In this document: piece by piece, positions 1 through 8,495 of the stretch
How positions within the stretch are numbered: the stretch's first letter is position 1
Layout: each line of letters opens with the position of its first letter
Assembly (NCBI GenBank): GCA_958417225.1
Contig: CATZCM010000002.1
Span: forward strand, 62,001 to 126,000
Length of the DNA stretch: 64,000 bases
Direction: 5' to 3'
Source of the DNA: an uncultured Eubacteriales bacterium
GTDB taxonomy: Bacteria > Bacillota > Clostridia > Oscillospirales > Acutalibacteraceae
Notes under the pieces: generated by a model
What the model saw: the letters and a program-made list of their open reading frames with translations, nothing else
What the model was told of the DNA's origin: nothing
The model's database searches: none
Made by a program: the position numbers and the translations under genes

Positions 1-344
1 TTAAAGCAGACGTTTTTGCAGAAGGAGACAAAGTTGACGTTACTGGAAAGAGCAAAGGTAAGGGGTACGCTGGCGTTATAAAACGCTGGAATTTCAGAAG
101 ATTGAAAGAATCTCATGGTTCAGGTCCAGTGGCACGTCACGGTGGTTCACTCGGTGCATGTTCTACACCTTCAAGAGTTTGGAAGGGCAAGAAAATGGCA
201 GGACATCTCGGATGTGAGAAAGTTACAGTGCAAAATCTTACTGTAGTGAAAATTGACAATGAAAACAACTTGATCGCAATCAAAGGTGCAATCCCAGGTC
301 CAAATGGTGGCACAGTTACGATTCGCGACAGTGTGAAAGCGTAA
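1..344 (+). CDS. rplC: 50S ribosomal protein L3 (C-terminal part)
   Basis: Large-subunit protein that nucleates 23S rRNA folding near the peptidyl-transferase centre. Only the last ~113 residues are in the window; the reading frame is open from base 3, so the start lies upstream. Recognisable L3 signatures are HGSGPVARHGGSLGA and PSRVWKGKKMAGHLG. At the position where E. coli L3 carries a methylated Gln this protein has His (GHLG), as in many Gram-positives. It ends 17 nt before rplD, in the standard S10 operon order. Confidence 0.97.
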   Translation, partial: KADVFAEGDKVDVTGKSKGKGYAGVIKRWNFRRLKESHGSGPVARHGGSLGACSTPSRVWKGKKMAGHLGCEKVTVQNLTVVKIDNENNLIAIKGAIPGPNGGTVTIRDSVKA

Positions 345-361
345 GGAAAGGAGGAGTTGAA

Positions 362-985
362 ATGTCTAAAGTAGCAGTACTCGATATGACGGGTAAAGAA
401 GTAGATCAGATTGAACTTTCCGATGCTATTTTTGGTGTAACACCTAACGAAACTTTGATACACAAGATGGTAGTTAACCATTTGGCAAAGTGCCGTCAGG
501 GTACACAATCAGCACTTACTCGTGCAGAAGTATCTGGCGGAGGAAAAAAACCTTGGAGACAAAAAGGTACGGGCCATGCTCGTCAGGGTTCGATCCGTGC
601 ACCACAATGGACACATGGTGGAATCGTGTTTGCACCAAAGCCAAGAGACTATGGTTTTGCTGTAAACAAAAAGGAAAGAAGACTTGCTATGAAGTCGGCT
701 TTTTCCGATAAGGCACTTGAAAACAATATAATTGTGCTTGAAGGCATTAATATGGATGAGTTCAAAACAAAGACCATTGTTAATATGCTTAAGGCTATTG
801 ACGCAGAGTGTAAACCGCTTATAGTTTTGGCTGAACCAAACAATAAAATTACCAACTCCGCAAGAAACATCAAAGGGGTTAAAACTGCTTTGGTTAACAC
901 ACTTAACGTGTACGATATCATGAATGCAAATAAGCTCGTGATAGTGAAAGAAGCAGTAAATAAAATTGAGGAGGTGTATGCGTAA
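362..985 (+). CDS. rplD: 50S ribosomal protein L4
   Basis: 207 aa, the normal length. L4 binds 23S rRNA and sends an extended loop into the peptide exit tunnel. That loop is visible near residues 60-85 (KKPWRQKGTGHARQGS), the segment where macrolide-resistance changes occur in other species; nothing unusual is seen here. In E. coli free L4 represses the S10 operon; no such leader can be judged because the operon start is outside the window. An AAGGAGG site precedes the ATG, and the stop overlaps the rplW start by one base (TAATG), implying translational coupling. Confidence 0.97.
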   Translation: MSKVAVLDMTGKEVDQIELSDAIFGVTPNETLIHKMVVNHLAKCRQGTQSALTRAEVSGGGKKPWRQKGTGHARQGSIRAPQWTHGGIVFAPKPRDYGFAVNKKERRLAMKSAFSDKALENNIIVLEGINMDEFKTKTIVNMLKAIDAECKPLIVLAEPNNKITNSARNIKGVKTALVNTLNVYDIMNANKLVIVKEAVNKIEEVYA

Positions 986-1275
986 TGGCAGCACAAGATA
1001 TTATAATTCGCCCAATAATCACAGAAAAGAGCATGTCTCAATTTGCCATGAAGAAATACACTTTCGAGGTTGCTAAGAGTGCAAATAAAATTGAAATTGC
1101 AAAAGCTGTTGAAGAGTTATTTCCGGTTAAGGTTGCAAAAGTAAATACGATGAATGTCCGTGGACATTTGCGTCGTCAAGGTAGATCGGAAGGTTACACG
1201 GCTTCTTGGAAAAAGGCAATCGTAACTCTTACAGAAGAGAGTAAACCGATTGATTTCTTTGATGGAATGCTTTAA
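985..1275 (+). CDS. rplW: 50S ribosomal protein L23
   Basis: 96 aa. L23 sits at the tunnel exit and is the docking site for trigger factor and SRP. Typical features are IIRPIITEKS at residues 6-15 and NTMNVRGHLRRQGR in the extended loop. The ATG overlaps the rplD stop codon, with GAGGTG as ribosome binding site inside the end of rplD. Confidence 0.97.
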   Translation: MAAQDIIIRPIITEKSMSQFAMKKYTFEVAKSANKIEIAKAVEELFPVKVAKVNTMNVRGHLRRQGRSEGYTASWKKAIVTLTEESKPIDFFDGML

Positions 1276-1345
1276 CCTTTAAATTAAAAATAAAAGCAGA
1301 TATGGAGCAGTGACTCCGCAAAGCTAAATAAGGAGTGAAATTTAA

Positions 1346-2179
1346 ATGCCAGTAAAGTTTTTTAAACCGACTACGCCTTCAAGACGTAACATGTCGGTGA
1401 TAGATTACTCCGGACTTTCCAAGTGTGGTCCAGAAAAAAGCCTTCTTGCACCGCTTAAGAAACATTCCGGGCGTAACAGTTACGGTAGAATTACAGTTCG
1501 TCACAAGGGTGGCGCTAATAGAAGAAAATATCGCTTGATTGACTTCAAAAGACAAAAATTTGATGTGCCGGGTATTGTAAAGACGATTGAGTACGATCCA
1601 AACAGAAGTGCACATATTGCATTGGTTGAATATGAGGACGGAGAGAAAAGATATATCATCGCACCTCATGGCATAAAACCAGGTCACAAGATAATGGCTG
1701 GTAAAGATGCAGACATTCTTCCGGGAAATGCTTTACCACTTGAAAATATACCAACCGGTACGTTTATTCACAACGTAGAACTTCATCCAGGAAAGGGAGC
1801 TCAGCTTGCAAGAAGTGCTGGAATTATGGCACAGCTTATGGCAAAGGAAGGTAAACTAGCACTTTTACGTTTACCATCAGGCGAACTCAGAAATGTACCA
1901 GTGGAGTGTATGGCAACAGTTGGTCAAGTGGGCAACATTGAGCATGAAAACGTAAAAATCGGTAAAGCAGGACGTAAACGTCATATGGGTATAAGACCAA
2001 CAGTGCGTGGATCAGTTATGAACCCGTGCGATCACCCACACGGTGGTGGTGAAGGTAAAAGTCCGATCGGACGTCCGGGACCTGTTACTCCTTGGGGTAA
2101 ACCAACACTTGGTTACAAAACCCGCAAGAAGCACAAACAATCCGATAAATACATCGTTAAACGTAGAAACGGCAAATAA
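1346..2179 (+). CDS. rplB: 50S ribosomal protein L2
   Basis: 277 aa, full length. L2 is one of the proteins closest to the peptidyl-transferase centre and is needed for subunit association. The OB-like and SH3-like RNA-binding domains are followed by the hallmark C-terminal segment DHPHGGGEGKSPIGRP, which contains the conserved functional histidine. A 70-nt gap separates it from rplW, and an AAGGAG site precedes the ATG. Confidence 0.98.
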   Translation: MPVKFFKPTTPSRRNMSVIDYSGLSKCGPEKSLLAPLKKHSGRNSYGRITVRHKGGANRRKYRLIDFKRQKFDVPGIVKTIEYDPNRSAHIALVEYEDGEKRYIIAPHGIKPGHKIMAGKDADILPGNALPLENIPTGTFIHNVELHPGKGAQLARSAGIMAQLMAKEGKLALLRLPSGELRNVPVECMATVGQVGNIEHENVKIGKAGRKRHMGIRPTVRGSVMNPCDHPHGGGEGKSPIGRPGPVTPWGKPTLGYKTRKKHKQSDKYIVKRRNGK

Positions 2180-2205
2180 GGCTGAAAGAAAGGAGCTTAT
2201 GGATT

Positions 2206-2478
2206 ATGGGCAGAAGCGTAAAAAAGGGTCCTTATGTACAGCCTGTGCTGCTTAAGAGGATCAAGCAAATGAACGAGTCACAAGAGAAAAAAGTATTGAA
2301 GACTTGGAGCCGTGCATCCACAATCTTCCCTGATTTTGTCGGACATACAATAGCAGTCCACGACGGACGCAAGCATGTTCCGGTATATGTGACGGAAGAT
2401 ATGGTCGGTCATAAATTAGGGGAATTTGCCCCGACCAGGACTTTCAAAGGTCATGCTGGGTCAAAAACTACAAAATAA
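2206..2478 (+). CDS. rpsS: 30S ribosomal protein S19
   Basis: 90 aa. S19 forms a complex with S13 in the 30S head near the A-site tRNA. It begins MGRSVKKGPYV and contains the conserved ending GEFAPTRTFKGHAG. An AAAGGAG site lies upstream. Standard S10 operon position between rplB and rplV. Confidence 0.97.
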   Translation: MGRSVKKGPYVQPVLLKRIKQMNESQEKKVLKTWSRASTIFPDFVGHTIAVHDGRKHVPVYVTEDMVGHKLGEFAPTRTFKGHAGSKTTK

Positions 2479-2500
2479 AGCCTGAAAGGAGTGTCGTAAA

Positions 2501-2836
2501 ATGGAAGCAAGGGCTCATTTAAAATATGCCCGTATTTCTCCGAGAAAAGTGTCCATCGTGATGGACTTGATCAGAAACAAACCAGTTGATGAAGCGATGG
2601 CAATACTAAAGTACACGCCAAAGGCTGCTTGTGAGTATTTGGAGAAATTATTAAAATCGGCAATAGCAAACGCTGAAGTAAATCACAATATGGATGTGGA
2701 TAGACTCTATGTAGCAGAGTGTTTCGTGTGTCCTGGACCGATTTTAAAGCGTATCCGTCCAAGAGCACATGGCCGTGCTTACAGGATCGAAAAGAGAACT
2801 TCGCATATGACAATTGTTCTTAGAGAGAAAGAATAA
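2501..2836 (+). CDS. rplV: 50S ribosomal protein L22
   Basis: 111 aa. L22 contacts all 23S rRNA domains; its beta-hairpin lines the exit tunnel opposite L4. The C-terminal hairpin is seen as RIRPRAHGRAYRIEKRTSH. The N-terminal ARISPRKVSIVMDLIR is the conserved first helix. AAAGGAGTG precedes the ATG. Confidence 0.97.
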   Translation: MEARAHLKYARISPRKVSIVMDLIRNKPVDEAMAILKYTPKAACEYLEKLLKSAIANAEVNHNMDVDRLYVAECFVCPGPILKRIRPRAHGRAYRIEKRTSHMTIVLREKE

Positions 2837-2858
2837 CTTTTAGAAGAGGAGGTAAATT

Positions 2859-3533
2859 ATGGGCCAAAAAGTACATCCACACGGTATACGTGTAGGAGTT
2901 ATTAAAGACTGGGATTCACGCTGGTTTGCAAAAGGAAAAGATTTTGGCAATCTTTTGGTGGAAGATTATAACCTAAGGAAAATGCTGAAGAAAAAACTTG
3001 CATCATCAGGTGTTTCTAAAATTGAAATAGAAAGAACAGGTGAAAAGGTTCGCGTACACATTCACTGCGCAAAGCCGGGTATGGTTATCGGCAAGGGCGG
3101 TGCTGAAATAGAAAAACTTCGTTTGTACTGTGAAAAATTTCTGGGTAAGCCTGTATCAATCAACATTGTTGAAATTAAATCTCCAGATGTCAATGCTCAG
3201 CTTATTGCAGAGAGCATCGCACAACAACTTGAGAAAAGAATTTCTTTCCGTCGTGCTATGAAGCAAGCAATGGGTCGTGCGATGAAATTTGGAGCAAAAG
3301 GAATAAAAACACAAGTGTCGGGGCGTTTGGGCGGTGCTGAAATCGCAAGAACGGAACACTATCATGAGGGTACAATCCCACTTCAAACCTTAAGAGCGGA
3401 TATAGACTATGGATTTGCAGAAGCTGCAACTACGTATGGCCGTTTAGGGGTAAAAGTATGGTTATACAAAGGAGAGGTATTAGGTTCAGTTCGTCCCGAA
3501 AGCACCGAGCGTAAGGAAGGGGGCAAGAAGTAA
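2859..3533 (+). CDS. rpsC: 30S ribosomal protein S3
   Basis: 224 aa. S3 lines the mRNA entry channel and contributes to mRNA unwinding. The N-terminal KH type-II domain carries GMVIGKGGAEIEKL (GxxG loop), followed by the C-terminal domain with GAKGIKTQVSGRLGGAEIAR. Start ATG preceded by GAGGAGGTAA. The stop codon overlaps the rplP start (TAATG). Confidence 0.97.
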   Translation: MGQKVHPHGIRVGVIKDWDSRWFAKGKDFGNLLVEDYNLRKMLKKKLASSGVSKIEIERTGEKVRVHIHCAKPGMVIGKGGAEIEKLRLYCEKFLGKPVSINIVEIKSPDVNAQLIAESIAQQLEKRISFRRAMKQAMGRAMKFGAKGIKTQVSGRLGGAEIARTEHYHEGTIPLQTLRADIDYGFAEAATTYGRLGVKVWLYKGEVLGSVRPESTERKEGGKK

Positions 3534-3958
3534 TGTTAATGCCTAAGCGTGTGAAGTTTAGAAGAGTACAAAGAGGCAGAATGACCGGTAAGGCTTTGAG
3601 AGGAAATAAAGTCGTATACGGAGATTTCGGACTTCAAGCTCTTGAACCAGCATGGATTACTTCCAATCAGATCGAAGCTGCTCGTGTTGCAATGACACGT
3701 TATTGTAAAAGATTCGGAAAGGTTTGGATAAAAATATTCCCAGATAAGCCAGTAACTGAAAAACCTGCAGAAACTCGTATGGGTAAAGGTAAAGGTTCAC
3801 CGGAGTACTGGGTGGCAGTGGTAAAGCCAGGTAGAGTTATGTTTGAACTTGGCGGAGTACCAGAAGAAACAGCAAGAGAAGCTCTTAGACTTGCAGCGAA
3901 TAAATTACCAATAAAATGCAAGTTTGTAAAAAAAGAAGAAACGGAAGGTGAGAAATAA
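3533..3958 (+). CDS. rplP: 50S ribosomal protein L16
   Basis: 141 aa. L16 helps position the A-site tRNA. It begins MLMPKRVKFRRVQRGRM; the first ATG is one base inside the rpsC stop, with AAGGGGG as binding site, while a second ATG two codons later would drop only ML. It contains KPVTEKPAETRMGKGKG, the conserved loop that reaches the tRNA. The stop overlaps rpmC (TAATG). Confidence 0.97.
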   Translation: MLMPKRVKFRRVQRGRMTGKALRGNKVVYGDFGLQALEPAWITSNQIEAARVAMTRYCKRFGKVWIKIFPDKPVTEKPAETRMGKGKGSPEYWVAVVKPGRVMFELGGVPEETAREALRLAANKLPIKCKFVKKEETEGEK

Positions 3959-4161
3959 TGAAAGCTTCTGAAATCAGGGAGATGTCTGTAGATCAAATGC
4001 AAGCTAAATTGAATGATTTAAGAGCTGAATTATTTAATCTTCGTTTTCAGCTTGCTATAAATCAATTGGAGAACCCTATGCGAATTAGCGCTGTGAAGAA
4101 AGACATCGCAAGAATTAAAACAATTCTTACAGAAAAAGAAAACAAAAGCGCTAATGCTTAA
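3958..4161 (+). CDS. rpmC: 50S ribosomal protein L29
   Basis: 67 aa, two-helix protein next to L23 at the tunnel exit. MKASEIREMS and the LRAELFNLRFQLA helix are typical. The start overlaps the rplP stop, so it is probably translated by coupling. Confidence 0.96.
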   Translation: MKASEIREMSVDQMQAKLNDLRAELFNLRFQLAINQLENPMRISAVKKDIARIKTILTEKENKSANA

Positions 4162-4181
4162 AACGAGAGGGGGATAATACC

Positions 4182-4439
4182 GTGAGCGAAAGAAACAACA
4201 GAAAGACGCAAGTTGGTAAAGTTGTAAGCGACAAAATGGATAAAACCATTGTGGTAGCTGTGGAAGATAGTGTTAAGCACAAACTGTACAACAAAATCGT
4301 AAAGCGTACAGTAAGGCTCAAGGCCCATGACGAAAACAATGAATGCCATATTGGCGATCGTGTACGTGTTATGGAGACAAGGCCACTTAGCAAAGATAAA
4401 AGATGGCGTCTTGTAGAAATAATTGAAAAAGCAAAATAA
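4182..4439 (+). CDS. rpsQ: 30S ribosomal protein S17
   Basis: 85 aa. S17 is an OB-fold primary 16S rRNA binder. Family marks are QVGKVVSDKMDKTIVV and VMETRPLSKDKRWRLV. The start is GTG preceded by GAGAGGGGG. A short hairpin (CACAGT/ACTGTG) lies in the 46-nt gap before rplN. Confidence 0.96.
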   Translation: MSERNNRKTQVGKVVSDKMDKTIVVAVEDSVKHKLYNKIVKRTVRLKAHDENNECHIGDRVRVMETRPLSKDKRWRLVEIIEKAK

Positions 4440-4485
4440 TTAAGGCACAGTTTTTTTAGACTGTGATCAGAAGGGGGAACGCACT

Positions 4486-4854
4486 GTGGTACAACAACAA
4501 ACGTATCTCAAAGTTGCTGACAACACAGGGGCGAAAGAGCTCATGTGTATCAGAGTACTTGGCGGCACGGGTAAGAGATATGCTAACATCGGCGACGTTG
4601 TAGTAGCTTCTGTAAAAAAGGCTGCTCCAGGTGGAGTCGTGAAAAAGGGAGACGTAGTTAAAGCAGTGGTAGTGCGCACAAAAAAGGGCGTACGCCGTAA
4701 CGACGGTACATACATTCGTTTTGACGAAAATGCAGCCGTCATCATAAAAGAAGACAAAAACCCAAGAGGAACCCGTATCTTTGGGCCGGTAGCGAGAGAG
4801 CTTCGTGATAAAGAATATTCGAAGATTTTAAGCCTCGCTCCTGAAACACTTTAA
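4486..4854 (+). CDS. rplN: 50S ribosomal protein L14
   Basis: 122 aa, the usual length. L14 forms an intersubunit bridge with h14 of 16S rRNA and is the binding site of RsfS in other bacteria. It begins with GTG (VQQQTYLKVADNTGAKEL) behind AGAAGGGGG. It ends GPVARELRDKEYSKILSLAPETL-like, as in the family. Its stop codon is shared with an upstream in-frame ATG of rplX that is probably not used. Confidence 0.97.
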   Translation: MVQQQTYLKVADNTGAKELMCIRVLGGTGKRYANIGDVVVASVKKAAPGGVVKKGDVVKAVVVRTKKGVRRNDGTYIRFDENAAVIIKEDKNPRGTRIFGPVARELRDKEYSKILSLAPETL

Positions 4855-4868
4855 TGGAGGTGTTCACG

Positions 4869-5189
4869 ATGATAAAAAAGGTTCATGTAAAAACGGGTGA
4901 CACCGTAAAAGTATTGAGTGGTAGAGAGCGTGGTAAGCAAGGTAAAGTTTTAGCTGTTAGCCCAAAAGAAGGCAAGGTTATCATTGAAGGCGTAAACTTA
5001 GTTTCTAAGCACGTGAAGCCTCGCAAAATGGGTGAACAAGGTGGTATAGTTCAAGCTGAAGCGGCGATGTATGCTTCTAAAGTTCAACTAGTATGCCCAC
5101 ATTGTAGCAAGCCAACTCGTATCGGCCATGAAATCTGCGGTGATGGTACAAAAAATCGCATTTGCAAAAAATGTGGGAAGTCACTGTAA
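4869..5189 (+). CDS. rplX: 50S ribosomal protein L24, zinc-ribbon form
   Basis: 106 aa. L24 initiates 50S assembly through its KOW motif (VKVLSGRERGKQGKV). I choose the ATG at 4869 (MIKKVHVKTGD) because GGAGG at 4856-4860 is spaced 8 nt from it; the in-frame ATG at 4854 would put the binding site inside the gene. The C terminus carries a CPHC...CKKC pair, a potential zinc ribbon present in a subset of bacterial L24 proteins. Confidence 0.95.
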   Translation: MIKKVHVKTGDTVKVLSGRERGKQGKVLAVSPKEGKVIIEGVNLVSKHVKPRKMGEQGGIVQAEAAMYASKVQLVCPHCSKPTRIGHEICGDGTKNRICKKCGKSL

Positions 5190-5202
5190 GGAGGGCAGTT
5201 AA

Positions 5203-5742
5203 ATGGCAAGATTGAAAACATTTTATAAAGAAAAAGTTTGTCCGGCACTTATGGAAAAGTTTTCTTATAAAAGCGTTATGCAAATACCAAAGCTTGAAAA
5301 GATTGTTATAAATGTCGGTGCTGGGGAAGCAAGAGATAATTCTAAAGTAATTGGGGCAATTTCAAACGATTTAGCTCTCATCACTGGTCAAAAGCCGATT
5401 GTATGTAAAGCTAGAAAGTCTGTTGCAAACTTTAAAGTAAGAGAAGGAATGAATATCGGCGTTAAAGTTACACTTCGTGGCAGCAAAATGTACGAATTTT
5501 TAGATAGGTTCTTTAACGTTGCACTTCCAAGAGTAAGAGACTTTAGAGGAATTAATCCAAATGCTTTTGACGGTCGCGGAAATTATAATATGGGCGTAAG
5601 AGAACAGCTCATTTTCCCGGAGATAGACTACGATAAAGTAGACAAAGTGCGTGGTATGGACATTTGTTTTGTTACCACGGCCAAAACCGATGAGGAAGCT
5701 CGTGAGCTCTTAAGCTTGATGGGCGCCCCATTTGCGAAGTAA
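5203..5742 (+). CDS. rplE: 50S ribosomal protein L5
   Basis: 179 aa. L5 binds 5S rRNA and contacts the P-site tRNA and the S13 bridge. Family marks: IPKLEKIVINVGAGEA, TGQKPIVCKARKSVANFKVR and the C-terminal GMDICFVTTAKTDEEARELL. AAGGAGGGCA precedes the ATG. Confidence 0.97.
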   Translation: MARLKTFYKEKVCPALMEKFSYKSVMQIPKLEKIVINVGAGEARDNSKVIGAISNDLALITGQKPIVCKARKSVANFKVREGMNIGVKVTLRGSKMYEFLDRFFNVALPRVRDFRGINPNAFDGRGNYNMGVREQLIFPEIDYDKVDKVRGMDICFVTTAKTDEEARELLSLMGAPFAK

Positions 5743-5754
5743 GGGGGGAGTACT

Positions 5755-5940
5755 GTGGCCAAGACTTCAATGAAAGTGAAGCAAAAGAGAAAGCAAAAAT
5801 TTTCATCGCGTGAGTATAACAGATGCAAGATTTGCGGTAGGCCGCACGCGTATCTTCGTAAGTTCGGGATATGCCGCATATGCTTCAGAGAGCTTGCCTA
5901 TAAAGGCGAGATCCCTGGTGTAAAGAAAGCAAGCTGGTAA
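5755..5940 (+). CDS. rpsN: 30S ribosomal protein S14, type Z (zinc)
   Basis: 61 aa, the short zinc-dependent S14. Two CxxC pairs (CKIC at residues 24-27 and CRIC at 40-43) bind the metal, and the C terminus GEIPGVKKASW is diagnostic. The start is GTG behind AAGGGGGGAG. The long zinc-free S14 paralogue is not seen in this window. Confidence 0.97.
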   Translation: MAKTSMKVKQKRKQKFSSREYNRCKICGRPHAYLRKFGICRICFRELAYKGEIPGVKKASW

Positions 5941-5978
5941 GCTCAAATATTATTGAGAAAGCAAGGGAGGTAAACGGT

Positions 5979-6377
5979 ATGCAGATAACCGATACGATTG
6001 CAGATTTGCTTACAAGAATCCGTAATGCCAGCTCAGCGAAGCATGATACGGTTAATATTCCAGCTTCCAACATGAAAAAGACAATTTGTCAAATTCTTTT
6101 GGATGAGGGGTATATAAAGCATTTCACCGTCATAGAGGACGGTAAGCAAGGTATAATCAAAGTTACATTAAAGTACGGTGAGGGTAAGAGGCCAGTTATT
6201 ACAGGCCTTAGACGTGTGTCAAAGCCAGGTCTTCGTATTTATACTAACGTTGAGGAAATGCCAAAGGTTATGAAAGGTCTTGGTGTAGCTATTATTTCTA
6301 CATCCAAAGGCGTGATGACAGATCGCCAAGCAAGAAAAGAAAATGTTGGCGGCGAAGTTTTAGCATTCATTTGGTAA
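5979..6377 (+). CDS. rpsH: 30S ribosomal protein S8
   Basis: 132 aa. S8 is a primary 16S rRNA binder and, in E. coli, the spc operon repressor. Marks: DTIADLLTRIRNA at the N terminus and STSKGVMTDRQARKENVGGE at the C terminus. AAGGGAGG lies upstream of the ATG. Confidence 0.97.
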   Translation: MQITDTIADLLTRIRNASSAKHDTVNIPASNMKKTICQILLDEGYIKHFTVIEDGKQGIIKVTLKYGEGKRPVITGLRRVSKPGLRIYTNVEEMPKVMKGLGVAIISTSKGVMTDRQARKENVGGEVLAFIW

Positions 6378-6395
6378 CAAGGAGGAGGTGCACAA

Positions 6396-6944
6396 GTGTC
6401 TAGAATTGGAAGAAAACCGATAAATATTCCCGCAGGCGTTGATGTGAACATTAACGGCAGCGAAGTGACTGTGAAAGGTCCAAAGGGAACTTTAACACAA
6501 GTGTTTCATAAGAACATAACCATAGAAAAAAAAGATAATGAGATCATAGTTACTCGTCCTGACGATAATAAAGAAAATAGATCTTTGCATGGTCTTACAA
6601 GATCTCTTATTGCAAACATGATCGAAGGTGTGACGAAAGGCTTTACAAAAGAGCTTGAGGTTAATGGTGTTGGATATCGTGTACAGAAGCAAGGTAAGAA
6701 TCTTGTGATGAACCTAGGGTATTCTCATCAGGTGACGGTTGCTGACCTAGATGATGTAACGACTTCAGTTGAGGGAACAAATAAAATCATAGTATCCGGC
6801 GCTGATAAGCAAAAGGTTGGACAATTTGCAGCGGAAATCCGCGAAAAACGTCCACCAGAGCCGTATAAAGGCAAAGGCATTAAGTATGTCGACGAAGTTA
6901 TCCGCCGCAAAGAAGGAAAAGCTGGTAAGGGCGGTAAAAAATAA
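6396..6944 (+). CDS. rplF: 50S ribosomal protein L6
   Basis: 182 aa, two related domains near the sarcin-ricin loop. It begins with GTG (SRIGRKPINIPAGV) behind AGGAGGAGG. The C-terminal signature RPPEPYKGKGIKYVDE is intact, followed by a Lys/Gly-rich tail. Confidence 0.97.
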   Translation: MSRIGRKPINIPAGVDVNINGSEVTVKGPKGTLTQVFHKNITIEKKDNEIIVTRPDDNKENRSLHGLTRSLIANMIEGVTKGFTKELEVNGVGYRVQKQGKNLVMNLGYSHQVTVADLDDVTTSVEGTNKIIVSGADKQKVGQFAAEIREKRPPEPYKGKGIKYVDEVIRRKEGKAGKGGKK

Positions 6945-6964
6945 TTAAGGAGTGAACGAAACGT

Positions 6965-7324
6965 ATGGTAAATAAGATTGACAGCAATAAGTCAAGACTT
7001 AAAAGGCACAAGAGAGTGCGTAATAAAATTAGCGGTACATCTGAGTGCCCTCGCCTAAATGTTTTTCGCTCTACAAACCATATCTACGCCCAGATCATTG
7101 ATGATATAGCTGGCAAGACTTTGGTAAGTGCTTCTACTCTCGACAAAGAGATAGAGGGCAAAGGCGGAAATAAAGAGGCAGCACGTAAAGTTGGTTTACT
7201 AGTAGCAAAGCGTGCAATAGAAAAAAATATCACAGAAGTTGTTTTTGATCGTGGCGGGTATATTTTCCATGGCCGCGTGAAAGAATTAGCTGAGGGAGCC
7301 CGTGAGGGCGGCCTTAAATTCTGA
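6965..7324 (+). CDS. rplR: 50S ribosomal protein L18
   Basis: 119 aa. L18 binds 5S rRNA with L5 and L25. It has a basic N-terminal arm (KSRLKRHKRVRNKISG) and the conserved ending FDRGGYIFHGRVKELAEGARE. It stops with TGA, which shows that TGA is a stop in this genome. AAGGAGTGAA precedes the ATG. Confidence 0.97.
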   Translation: MVNKIDSNKSRLKRHKRVRNKISGTSECPRLNVFRSTNHIYAQIIDDIAGKTLVSASTLDKEIEGKGGNKEAARKVGLLVAKRAIEKNITEVVFDRGGYIFHGRVKELAEGAREGGLKF

Positions 7325-7340
7325 TAAAGGAGGGATACTT

Positions 7341-7838
7341 TTGGCTAGAATTGATGGTTCAACATTAGATTTACAAGAGCGTTTAGTAGCGATCAACCGT
7401 GTATCGAAGACGGTTAAAGGTGGACGTATTTTTAAATTTGCAGCACTTATGGTGGTCGGAGACGGCAAAGGTACTGTAGGATTCGGTATAGGTAAAGCCG
7501 GGGAAGTTCCTGATGCTATCAGAAAAGGTATTGAGGATGCAAAGAAAAATTTAGTTAAGATTTCTTTGAAAGGTTCTACAATTCCCCATGAAGTTATAGG
7601 GAAATTTGGAGCAGGTAGGGTTTTGATGAAACCAGCTGCTCCTGGTACCGGTGTTATAGCTGGTGGTCCTGTTCGTGCAGTGGTAGAAGCTGTGGGTATA
7701 CGTGATATTCGTACGAAGTCACTTCGTTCTAACAATCCGTGTAACGTAGTACGTGCTACTCTCGAGGGACTAAAGAGTCTTAGAACAGCTGAAGAGGTTG
7801 CTTCAGTGCGTGGTAAGACTACAAAAGAAATTTTATAA
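7341..7838 (+). CDS. rpsE: 30S ribosomal protein S5
   Basis: 165 aa. S5 contributes to decoding accuracy and mRNA entry. It has the dsRBD-like N domain (VVGDGKGTVGFGIGKAGEVPDA) and the C domain with GTGVIAGGPVRAVVEAVGIRDI. I choose TTG at 7341 (MARIDGSTLD) because AAAGGAGGG at 7327-7333 is spaced correctly; an in-frame ATG further upstream (7302) would lie inside rplR. Confidence 0.96.
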   Translation: MARIDGSTLDLQERLVAINRVSKTVKGGRIFKFAALMVVGDGKGTVGFGIGKAGEVPDAIRKGIEDAKKNLVKISLKGSTIPHEVIGKFGAGRVLMKPAAPGTGVIAGGPVRAVVEAVGIRDIRTKSLRSNNPCNVVRATLEGLKSLRTAEEVASVRGKTTKEIL

Positions 7839-7854
7839 TCAGGGGGTATGGAAA

Positions 7855-8034
7855 GTGGCAAAATTAAAAGTGAAACTTGTAAAGAGCCTTATCGGACGTG
7901 GAGACAAACAAAAGGCTAGTGCAGAGGCACTCGGTCTTCACAAGGTTGGCGATGAAAGAGTTCAACCGGATAATCCCCAAACTCGTGGAAAAATAAATAA
8001 AATTTCTCACCTCGTAGAGGTAACAGACATATAA
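7855..8034 (+). CDS. rpmD: 50S ribosomal protein L30
   Basis: 59 aa, the short bacterial L30. Sequence AKLKVKLVKSLIGRG then LGLHKVGDERVQPDNP is typical. The start is GTG at 7855 behind AGGGGGTATGG; the longer in-frame reading from 7798 overlaps rpsE and lacks homology. Confidence 0.95.
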   Translation: MAKLKVKLVKSLIGRGDKQKASAEALGLHKVGDERVQPDNPQTRGKINKISHLVEVTDI

Positions 8035-8053
8035 ACAAGGAGGTGTGATATAA

Positions 8054-8494
8054 ATGAAACTGGAAAATCTTTCACCAAGTTTAGGATCAAAGAAAGCTCC
8101 TAAACGTATAGGAAGAGGACATGGTTCAGGACACGGCAAAACTTCTGGTAAAGGACACAAGGGTCAAAAGGCTAGATCAGGAGGCGGAGTTCGTCCTGGA
8201 TTTGAAGGCGGACAAATGCCACTTCAAAGACGTGTTCCGAAAAGAGGATTTAACAATATTTTTGCAAAAAATATCGTTTCTATAAATGTTGCAGCATTAA
8301 ATAGATTCGAAGATGGTTCAGTAGTAGATAGCAATATGTTAATTGAGGCAGGCATAGTGAAGAATATTCATGATGGTGTCAAAATTCTTGCGGGCGGAAA
8401 TCTTGATAAAAAATTGACCGTTAAGGCGAGTGCTTTCTCTGAATCTGCAAAGCAGAAAATAGAAAGCCTTGGAGGAAAGGCTGAGGTGATCTAA
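8054..8494 (+). CDS. rplO: 50S ribosomal protein L15
   Basis: 146 aa. L15 is a late 50S assembly protein with a long Gly/Lys/Arg-rich N-terminal extension (RIGRGHGSGHGKTSGKGHKG) that penetrates the subunit, and a globular C domain ending ASAFSESAKQKIESLGGKAEVI. AAGGAGGTG precedes the ATG. Only one base separates its stop from secY. Confidence 0.97.
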   Translation: MKLENLSPSLGSKKAPKRIGRGHGSGHGKTSGKGHKGQKARSGGGVRPGFEGGQMPLQRRVPKRGFNNIFAKNIVSINVAALNRFEDGSVVDSNMLIEAGIVKNIHDGVKILAGGNLDKKLTVKASAFSESAKQKIESLGGKAEVI

Positions 8495-8495
8495 C